Shown here: in pieces, positions 52,001-61,125 of the stretch
Numbering within the stretch: position 1 is the first letter of the stretch
Layout: the number at the start of each line of letters is the position of its first letter
Assembly: GCA_033064195.1 (NCBI GenBank)
Contig: JARBJD010000059.1
Span: forward strand, 124,001-188,000
Origin: Blattamonas nauphoetae
Taxonomy: Eukaryota > Preaxostyla > Oxymonadida
Direction: 5' to 3'
Length of the DNA: 64,000 bases
Program-made: the position numbers and the translations under genes
The notes under the pieces: model-generated
Databases searched by the model: none
Seen by the model: only the letters and a program-made list of their open reading frames with translations
Told to the model about the DNA's origin: nothing

Positions 52001-53706
52001 CAAACGGTGTTTTCTGATTTTCTCTCGAATGCAACATCAATTGATCGGAGGAGAGATGGAATGATGTTGCCGATCATGATTGATTGGATGACAGACAGAG
52101 AAATGTTCACGAATGATAGCAAAATCTCAACAGAAAGGACTCTTCGCTTGTGTAATAGCTCGATCTCTTCTTGTTGCTTGGGAAAAGATGGTTCATCTTC
52201 ATGTTTAGTTTTCCGTTCAGATTTCACAATTCGAGGAATCTCTGAGAGTGTAATCCCTCGCTCACGACTCTTTTCTCGATGCTGATCTTGAATAGGCGTC
52301 GTAACTTCCTTGTTGTAGACACAATCTGTGAGGAAGTTGAGGAGTGTCGATTCAGTGAATGCTGTGATTGTTTGTTGACTCCCTTCTCGAAGAAGGAAAG
52401 CGCATGTGAGACACACTTCTTGGATGAGATGAAGAGACCTTTTATTGGCCCGGATGAACCTGGAGAACAACTGGAAGATGTTGAGATATTGAGTTCCTGT
52501 TGTGTTCGTCACTGCATCCACATAAAGTGTGTCAGGGAAAGAATGGAGTCGAAGACGCTTTAGGCTGTGAAAAGCTGTCTGCTTGTCGTGGCTTCTACAT
52601 CAAATAGATGTGGAAATGAGGAAAAAGAGAAAAGGCAAACTGAAGGCCTTTGATAAGTTTTGGAACTTCTCGGCAGGCTGAAAGTTCATATTGGCATAGA
52701 ATTGTTTGATATTTCTTCAGAGCCTGTTGAGAAGTAGCTATTTCATTTTCAATCTTTTCTCGTTCAGTTTCTTCTTTCTTCAATTCTTCCTCTAACACAT
52801 CTGATCCATTCGACATAAAACTCCAAGTACTTTCACTGAAATCAGTCTCGCTGACGATATCGGTTTGATCAGACTCATATATCGGGAAGCGTCGCGGGAT
52901 GATGTTTGAATTGACGATTCGAGGTTCAAAAAGCTGTTGTAACTCCTTCTGTTTTTTGATAATGAACTTGTGATGATATGCTTGTCGTTTATGGATGAAG
53001 TTAATGAGGACATAATAGTAATTTGGACGGAGGAAATCTTTGGTGAGGATGAAGACGATTTGTTCACATGCATCTTTCGTAGCAATGGTGTTGTTGAGAT
53101 CAGATGACAGAAAAGTGAAAAATTTCATGTAATATTGAGGGTTGAGGAAGAGTTGCCTCCGTTTTGGTGAGTTTTTGAGAAAGAGGATGATTCCATTCAA
53201 GAAATGGAAACGAAGATAAGGATCCGGATGCTAAACAAAATAGAACAGTTAATAATCGAACAAAAATGCCAAACTTCCATCAAAGAAAGCAATAGCGACA
53301 AGATATCGTTGACTTTTATCTGTTTGACGTCAACGAACTCGTTCCGTTGGAGATACGATAGAATAACATAACTATCGATCTGCAGAGAAGAATATACACT
53401 ACGGGTGAGTATGAAGACCAATCCAGGAACGCATTTATGGCAGGTGCTACGGTCAAATGCGTGCTCTTGGAATTGTTTGGCAGAAAACATTCATAAAGGC
53501 GAAAAAAAGCAAACGAGCTTTGAGGATAGTCTTTATTTGTGTGAGAACGGGTTTGAGTGTTGATGGATGTGTGGAACCATTGATTCCAGCAAAAGAAGGA
53601 ATTAGAAACTGCAGATTTGATAATATGGAGAGTGTATGTGCAACAAAATACAAACCAAAGAATCTTTTTCTAAATACCCATCAGGGGAACTCTGGGTTTG
53701 CCCCAT
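49011..53706 (-). CDS. ARM/HEAT-like protein with possible N-myristoylation site, 7 exons
   Basis: Exons 53706-53656, 53608-53515, 53465-53419, 53379-53275, 53230-52641, 52594-51348 and 51304-49011 give 1,475 aa. The proposed start MGQTQSSP has Gly2 and Ser6, the pattern for N-myristoylation. Helical repeats follow (DSYVILSYLQRNEFVDVKQ, NDILSLLLSLMEHPDPYLRF, SLHLIQEVCLTCAFLLREGS). An armadillo-like block near residues 715-860 includes LTLGVIRNLLQSLNGVMCGQ then ALVSAGVVPRLIQLL. The central part has Lys-rich segments, and a charged coiled coil near 1,040 (KEEQKEMRRDERRRREAKRE) precedes a long disordered stretch. The C-terminal 100 residues are folded again (ARLLGLSTIRSILFVAENRT). I do not recognise a family. 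The first three exons are the least certain. The gene is on the same strand as SMEK, 317 bp downstream. Confidence 0.65.
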
Positions 53707-54023
53707 TCGGGAGAATCAAGAGGGTCGACTATGTCAAATTGAATCTTATGGACAGATCACTTCAACCTGAATCAAAGATTCGTTTAAGGGCGAATCGTCT
53801 TCAGGTGACAGATTACTCTGAAAATAGCATTTTGAAGCAAACCTGAATTAAACAACCATGACGTGACTATATTAACCACTCCGAGATTTGACTTGAATGA
53901 TTCGAAAAGTGGATCGATCAACACTGAAATCGTTCAAGGGTGTTTCAATGACTATTCTCTCTGAATTTTGCAAAAAAAGATTAGTCAATGCTAGAAAGTA
54001 GTTAAAAAGTGCAAAATAGAAAG
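53707..54023. other. Short intergenic spacer between two - strand genes
   Basis: Lies between the SMEK stop and the proposed start of the ARM-like gene. AT-rich, no gene recognised; part of it could be an upstream exon of the ARM-like gene. Confidence 0.35.
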
Positions 54024-57000
54024 TTATAGAGGTTTCGGTGCAGAAAGAATGTCGGGAAGGTATTGGTTGGGATAAATTGTTGGGAGAGATGGAGAGTTCG
54101 GTGCTTTGTCAATATCGTCTTCGTCCGTGGATGATTCATCTGCGTCAAGCGAATCAGAAGATGATAATGACGATGACGATGAGAAGTGTTCAATCAGTGA
54201 CGAGGAATCGGAAGATGAATCAACGTCTTCGGTCGATTCCACATGATCTTGATCAGAATCAATGTCGATCTCAGCAAGGAATGAGGAGGTGGTGAGTCCT
54301 GATTCAATTTTTGTGGGTCGAGCATCAACACAACGTGGAGGGTCACAAAATGATGACTTTCGAGTGAGTGTGGGAACAAATCTGACGATTGAAGGGGAGT
54401 TCGGAGCGTTGCTCCGATTGAGTGATGATTCAAAGAAAGAAACAGATCGAACAAGCGAGGGATGTTGAGGATTCGACAGGGGATGGTTGGAAGGCTGAGA
54501 AACTCGAGATTGTTGTGTTGGGGAGTTTCCTGGTGACCAGGAAGAGGTAGGCGACGAACTCTCGTTTGTTGTCATGAACGATGTAAGTAATTGTTTTGGC
54601 GTCGTTGATGGAGAATGCTTCTGGGTGAGTGGAGAATGCTTCTGGGTGAGTGGAGAATGCTTCTGGGTGAGTGGAGAATGCTTCTGGGTGAGTGGAGAAT
54701 GCTTCTGGGTGAGTGGAGAATGCTTCTGGGTGAGTGGAGAATGCTTCTGGGTGAGTGGAGAATGCTTCTGGGTGAGTGGAGAATGCTTCTGGGTGAGTGG
54801 AGAATGCTTCTGGGTGAGTGGAGAATGCTTCTGGGTGAGTGGAGAATGCTTCTGGGTGAGTGGAGAATGCTTCTGGGTGAGTGGAGAATGCTTCTGGGTG
54901 AGTGGAGAATGCTTCTGGGTGAGTGGAGAATGCTTCTGGGTGAGTGGAGAATGCTTCTGGGTGAGTGGAGAATGCTTCTGGGTGAGTGGAGAATGCTTCT
55001 GGGTGAGTGGAGAATGCTTCTGGGTGAGTGGAGAATGCTTCTGGGTGAGTGGAGAATGCTTCTGGGTGAGTGGAGAATGCTTCTGGGTGAGTGGAGAATG
55101 CTTCTGGGTGAGTGGAGAATGCTTCTGGGTGAGTGGAGAATGCTTCTGGGTGAGTGGAGAATGCTTCTGGGTGAGTGGAGAATGCTTCTGGGTGAGTGGA
55201 GGAGGATCAGGGTAGAGTGTTGAATACGAATGAGCTGTCGTCTGACTTGGAGTATGCACAGACAGAGGTCCAAATCCTGTCAATGCCATGCTCTGAGAAC
55301 GAGTGAGATGAACATCATGAGGCTGACTAGACCAGCTCTGAGGGGATCCTTTCAGTGTTGTCGACATGGAGGGAGACATCTCAAAGGTCCCAGTTCCTGG
55401 TGAAGAAGCATACGAAAAGGAGCGGCTGTCGAGAGAGTCGGAGCTGCGGGCAACGTTGGGGGATTGGGAGGCAGCGGTGGGTGATGTGGTAATCCCTCCA
55501 ACAGATCCAATCTCGGATATTGTTAAGTCGTTGACAAAGTTCGCTCGGGTGACAACAGGAAGGATTGAAGAGGAGAGGGACGGTTGGAGAGAGTGTTGGG
55601 AGCCAATCGAGGGATTTTTGAGAAACAGTTTGGATTGGGACCGGCTTGAGGAGAGCTGGACGGATTCAGGAAGGAGATCGGTGGAGGGTGACGTCGAAGC
55701 AAGGAGTGGGGAGATATGATGCATCTTTCGTTGGATCTGTTTCATGTCTGACAACGATCCAGTTTTCGCTCGTCTCTTTCTCAGCCGAGACCCCTGCCTC
55801 CCCTTCTTCTTCATCACCATCGTTGCGAGCGAAGGAGATGACAAGTTCGCATCTTCATGGTTGATGAAGGTGAACGACCCAAAAGAGGAGTTGAAGCTGA
55901 CCAGCGACGTTGACTGTTTGATCGGTGCGTGGACGATTTGTGCAGTTGATCGTGGTGTTTCCTGACCAATCACGTCCACATGGGACGAATCGAACGTGGA
56001 CGGGTCATACGAATTGTTGAGCGAGGCTGATGGCGGAGTCTCGCTGATTGGAGTGGCATCGATTTGTGGAGGAAGTTGGTTATCGGAAGGGATATCGAAA
56101 CTTTCTGGGATGAGTCCTTGCTGGAGATCGATCAAAGTGGGAAGTTTCTGAGCGATCTGCGACTTTGCATTGTCCTCTATCACTTCGTCTTCATCTTCCT
56201 CCTCGTCCATCTCGTCGAAATCTTCGTTGTCGCTCTCCTGCACGGCCATGTGCGGTGAGGAGAAAGCACCTTCGGTGAAAGGATAATCGAGTTGTCTGAT
56301 GCTGTGAATGGACATGTTTCGAGACGAATTGTCGATTGATTCAGCAGTCTTCGTTGTGATAATCTCCATTACTTTGTTCAGATCGTACTGTGAGGATGCA
56401 CTATTCTCGGCGAGCTCGACAATCACTCGTTGGACGAGATCGTACCGACAGAGGTTGGTGATAACACCATTCACATCTTCAGCTGTTGGGTAGAAGATTG
56501 AGTTCGAGTCTTCTGTTCTGTCAACAGAATCCTTTGATTTGTTGGATGTCGATCCAGAGACACCCAAAGATGAGAAGAGTTTTGAGTGTTTGTGGCAGGA
56601 GAGGATGGGATCGATTAGCCACTGAGTGATAAAATGTGATGCACTGTTACTGTAAAAGGGCGTGTGTGACTCAGCGATCGCCTTTGACAGAGCAGGCAAG
56701 TGGTGTGTTTCCTGCTGTTCTTCTTGTGATGATTTTTGTTGAGGAAGGATTGATCCGAGATTGTTCAGAGCACATGAGATATACAAGTTATCTCGAAACA
56801 GCATCTCATTGCTGACATGGACTTCCCCGTCCTTCCCTGTAATACTGTCCGACAAATACAAACACAGCACGAAGAGTAGATTGGGAAGAGGAGTTGGTTG
56901 GGATGTGGTATCCTTGATGAGGCTGCTGAGAAGTTCTGTGCCCTCCAGAATCGGTTTTGATAGAGCAACATCAATCACACTTCGTAAGATCTCGAGAATA

Positions 57001-59126
57001 TAAATAGCGGCTGACGGGGATCGAAGTCGTGTGGCTTTTGAGAAGAGAAGAAGGATGCTGCGTTGGAGAAAAAGAGTGTGGGTAAAAAAATTGAGTGTCT
57101 CGTCCGGAAAAACTATTAATAGCTCGCGAACGCAAGTAAAGAGGACAGAAAATGAAGAGTAAGATGTGTACAGAGTACAATCAGTCTTGCAGCACTCGCA
57201 ATTGTCGATCATGGGACAGATGAGCATTGGGACAGTGATGGAGGCTTTGTCGATTGACTTAAGAAGAAAATGTTGGAAGGTGGTGCCGTTCGAGATGAGG
57301 GATTGGATTCTCTTCCTTTGGCTCCTTCTTGCTTTGATCTGATGCAGGAGATCGGTCTTGTCGATGTGTGTTTGAAGAATCAGGATTGGATCTGTGATGA
57401 CTTTGATGAAATGTGTGAAAAAAAGATCGATGAATGAGGTGTGGATGGATGTTGCGGCTTGGGCGGGACTCAGAAGGCTTCGAGAGGTGGATGCTCGGGA
57501 CAGTAGTCGAAGAATGATGTCCATCATTTGGATCCGCATGCCTTTGTTCAGATCTTTGACACTGGTGATGGTGATATAGTGGAGAAATGAGTGGTGAGTG
57601 AGCTGATTGTTGAAAAGAGTGTTTGGGAATGAACAGAGAGAAGAGATGAAGAGACGAGAAAACAGACCATTTGCGACAGACAAAACTGAATAATACTATT
57701 TGGATCAACCTCCATCACGAAAAGTAAAATATTGACTGCACATTTCTTGACATAATCATTTGTCTTCCTCCGTGCTGAATCAAACTTCTTCTGTCCAACA
57801 TGCAGATGTCTCAGAATCAGCTCCAAATCCGCTAAACAATTCCTCGTGCGGATCAACTTCACCAGCACAGCAGTGTCCCCAGCAATATCAGTCCCGAGCT
57901 GAGGAGTCTGCGTGGGCTGCTGACAAAGTGTCCAAACTTCACACAATTCTTTGAAGTATCCCATATACACGTCGAGCGTGATTCCGTTCACCTTCTCCAC
58001 GTGTTCCTGGGCGAAGGTGTGAATGGTGTCGAGAAGGGTTTCCATCATTGTCTTGTGGGTCTTGTTCGGGACGGATGTGATGTGATGAAGGATGATTGTG
58101 TAGTTTTTGCGAATTCTGAGGTTCAGGGAATTCATACAAGCATCCGAGAGATAATTAATCAGAACAACATCCAAAAGGTACTGAAGAATATAGTTCTCAT
58201 GGACGAGGGCAAGAACTCCCGGTGAATTGAAGGGAATGACTTCGACAAATCTGATCCCACTTTTGAGAAATTCTCGATGTTGGGTTACTACTTTGAATTG
58301 CGGGTCATATTCTAAACAACCGATGACACGAATCAGGAGTACTGGTTGGGTGAAGATGTAGCTGATGAGAACGGGGTCGTTGATCTCGAGGAGGCTGACA
58401 ATTGATGTGAACACTTCTGAAGCATATTTATCGGCTGCTTCCGCAAACTCTGGACTATTCGAATTGGAGGCTTTTTGCCGAAGTGATGTAATGTGAGTTA
58501 GATGAAATTTGAGGAAGTTATTGAGGTAGTTCTGGAATGATTGAGCAAAAGAGAAAGGAGACATTTCCCATCAATTGAGAGATGATCATATTCCTTGAGG
58601 AAGGTTGAAATGCATAAGAGGTAATGCATATCCTGAATTGTTGTAAAGTATCGACAGAAATGCTAGGAAGAGCTGGAAAGCATGAGGTGAATGAGAACAG
58701 ACTGGTACTCGTCGAAGATTTTGATATCTGCAAGGCATTCCTAAAAAAGCAGAGATACAATCATATACAAATGAATAAGCAATACCAGAATGCATTTCTC
58801 CCTTCAGGAACAAGGAAACAGATCGAGTAGACAATATTGTGTGCAATGTCGGACCAATTAATGAATTGATCTGAATTAAATTCATGTGAAAGAAAGAATG
58901 CAAGGATTTTAAGTCAAATCTTGAGAAAAAACAACAAACCACCCGATGTAGACAGCTTGTCAACTTGACTTTTAAAATCGATTCGATAGTTGAGAGTTCC
59001 GGTTTGTGAAGTATCCGGATCCAAATTGATGATAATACTTGTTCCTTGTAGTTCGATCCATCCGATGCCAAGTGTGTTCCATTGTGTAGGATCTGTTGCT
59101 TTTGACAATTTTACGCGCCACTTCAT
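54024..59126 (-). CDS. SMEK / PP4 regulatory subunit 3, 6 exons, with 28-copy heptapeptide repeat
   Basis: Exons 59126-58943, 58870-58786, 58740-58703, 58672-58563, 58531-57668 and 57602-54024 give 1,619 aa. The N-terminus is the SMEK PH/EVH1-like domain (MKWRVKLSKATDPTQWNTLG). The conserved SMEK region follows: LPSISVDTLQQFRICITSYA, SIVSLLEINDPVLISYIF, then IGCLEYDPQF (about 208), HREFLKSGIRFVEVIPFN and ENYILQYLLDVVL. All are near-diagnostic for SMEK/PP4R3. Helical ARM repeats continue to about 770. Then come an acidic patch (DFDEMDEEEDEDEVIEDN), a long Ser-rich region and 28 copies of SPLTQKH (about 1,228-1,424). Animal SMEK is about 820-850 aa, so the tail doubles the length. SMEK targets PP4 to substrates in DNA repair, the nucleus and the centrosome. 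Strong 5' bias of introns; the final 3.6 kb is one exon. Confidence 0.88.
54611..55201. repeat. 21-bp minisatellite, about 28 tandem copies, inside SMEK
   Basis: Unit ggagaatgcttctgggtgagt repeats head to tail about 28 times with no visible difference between copies. Because 21 is divisible by 3, it encodes SPLTQKH in the gene's frame and stays open in four other frames (ILHSPRS and THPEAFS on -, GECFWVS and MLLGEWR on +). The flanking sequence is unique. Perfect identity means recent expansion or homogenisation. Confidence 0.97.
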
Positions 59127-59177
59127 TGTCAATGATCGCTTGATCAAAATAGTGAAAGTCAAGCAAGGACAACGTAA

Positions 59178-59390
59178 ATGTCGGATTCTTCAACAGAGAA
59201 TGAGACTAGAAGACAAATGGATGAGGTGGATCGCCAATGCCACAATTACGATAACACAGTGGGGATCGTCTCCACCTTTTTGAAAAGAATGATCAGACTT
59301 CAGTATTACACGCTGGATGAATTGAAACCCGTTTGGAGGGAGTATATTCGAAAACCATGTCATGCGAGGGTCTTTAGTGAAGATGAATGA
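59178..59390 (+). CDS. Possible small protein gene, 70 aa, divergent from SMEK
   Basis: A single-exon frame in the 300-bp gap between SMEK (start 59126, -) and the PTPA stop (59427, -), on the opposite strand to both. It starts 51 bp from the SMEK start. The product begins MSDSSTENETRRQMDEVDRQ, then a helix (NTVGIVSTFLKRMIRLQYY), then LDELKPVWREYIRKP and ends VFSEDE. The acidic disordered start and amphipathic helices look protein-like, not like an antisense shadow. No family recognised. It could also be chance. Confidence 0.4.
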   Translation: MSDSSTENETRRQMDEVDRQCHNYDNTVGIVSTFLKRMIRLQYYTLDELKPVWREYIRKPCHARVFSEDE

Positions 59391-59426
59391 AAATCTATTG
59401 AATCGAAAAAGGGACAGCAATCACTC

Positions 59427-60865
59427 TCACTCTGTCGTATGTGGCGCATTAGTCTGCGTCGCCGGAGAACCTTCTGAATTCCTGGGCATGACTGCTGGCC
59501 CTGATGGAACCGGTGATGTTGCTGGCGACATAGCGTACGGAGAAAAAGTGTACGTTGTCATCGAAGATGATGGGATACCAAGACCCACGTGAGTTCTGGT
59601 GGAAGCTGGCTGTTGTTGTGCTGGAACTGCCGTTGAGAGAAATAGTCGAATGAACTCTCGTTCAAGTGGATCGACATCGTTTGCGTCTGGAATTTCTAAC
59701 GGGATAAACTGGATCACTTTCCCAAAGAAGAAATGTTGGACAATCGGAAATTTGTTCAAGACTTCATTTCGGTACATCTTGAACATTCCAGTGTTCACTT
59801 TTTCCCAGCGGCCAACACCACTAACAGAATACAGAACGGGTGAGTGTTCATAGAAAGGACCGGATTTAACCTGGAAAGGAAGACAAAAAGTGCATTTATT
59901 GAGAGAAAATAGTGCAAAATAGAGAAAAAAGAAGCGAAGATGACTTGATGTTCAGAAAAGTCGACAGACAAACAGTATAAATATATGAAATTGCGTCGTG
60001 ATAAAGGTAATCAGCTTTGAATTTGTTCACAAGATTGATATTCATGACGGATTCAGTTGTGATATCTGATCCAATCAATTGAGAAGAACCCCACAGGAAC
60101 GGGAAAAATTGATAATCATCGAGTCCCCAAACACCATGCGTTCCTAATTATTCATGATAAATGAAGAAAATCAGACCAGCTGGTTCCATTCGATAAGATC
60201 GTTGGAAGAACCTGACAAGAGTTAAATACCTGCGGAAATGAAACTAAAAACAAGAAAAACCGAGGGAAGGCACGAAGTCCAATGAATGCGTAATCTTCGT
60301 CTGTCAACGGAACAAGGAGTGAGATTGCCGTGAGGAAACAAAGAAAGGCAGCTTCGTGACCAGTTCCATAGTCAATTCTGGTCTGATTCCCTAAAAATAA
60401 GGAAAAAATGTTGTGAAACTCCGGTAAAAGTGTTCAAACCAAATGAATCCTCAAAATGCGGCTGTATATCAACGCGTAATTCTTCTGACACTGTCGGTAG
60501 GATACGAGCAATAAATTGGGGTGAATTCTGAAGAAAGGGGGAATTGAATCCACAAATTATGAAGATACTTCGCACATCCAAGTGTTCCAAGTTCGATATT
60601 GGGGAAACCCAAATCTTGACGGTTCTTTGGCAGGTCTGTGATTTTGAGTTTCATTTTGGAGTTCATCCAACACTGTGACTAATGTATCTAATAGAGGGTT
60701 GTGTTCACCAACGGGGTCAGAGAGTTTTTTCGATTTTATCGCACGATTGACACGGAACGCAAAATACATGAGATCGCGATACGCTTTCGTATGAGAGTAG
60801 AAATCAACATCATCAACATTTTTGATGTGCTTTTGTGCCTGTGTGAAACGTATTTCCTCCGTCAT
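59427..60865 (-). CDS. PTPA: PTPA, PP2A phosphatase activator (prolyl isomerase fold), 6 exons
   Basis: Exons 60865-60569, 60527-60440, 60390-60261, 60229-60177, 60143-59974 and 59870-59427 give 393 aa (human 358). Conserved PTPA motifs in order: [13 protein letters not shown] (near 84), [12 protein letters not shown] (near 133), [20 protein letters not shown] (near 171), [20 protein letters not shown] (near 190), [17 protein letters not shown] (near 250) and [19 protein letters not shown] (near 280). Nearly all substrate-pocket positions look intact, so activity is expected. PTPA loads metal into PP2A-type catalytic subunits and so activates them. A C-terminal Ser/Thr/Pro/Ala extension of about 90 residues, after the pocket region, is not in animal PTPA. 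Introns run from about 31 nt (second-last 33 nt) to 103 nt. Same strand as SMEK, 300 bp upstream. Confidence 0.92.
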
Positions 60866-61125
60866 CAGATTTCGAACCCTTTCATTTTAATTTTCGGACA
60901 TGACAAAAGAAGCTCAGGTCTTACAATATTACAAACAGACGATTTCTCATCAATAAGACCTCCAAATGATTTTCCGATCATCATTTCTGGAGGTCGATCA
61001 TCATGGTTGTCTCAAAGAGAAGATTCAATCAACGACTCGAAGAAACAGTTTATGAAGTGTCGTAGAAATAAAAAACGACGAATAAAGAAAAATCATGATT
61101 CGTATGTGACATGAAAATAAGATGA

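Noticed and set aside
53457-53846. 129-aa + strand frame
   Set aside because: Lies opposite four joined exons of the ARM-like gene, whose - strand peptide continues smoothly; the + frame shows no domain.
54611-55201. CRISPR-like array
   Set aside because: The 21-bp units are directly adjacent with no spacers, and lie inside a coding exon of a eukaryotic gene.
54574-55273. Long open frames on both strands over the minisatellite (GECFWVS, MLLGEWR and ILHSPRS repeats)
   Set aside because: They arise automatically from a 21-bp unit; only the SMEK frame joins flanking coding sequence with family similarity.
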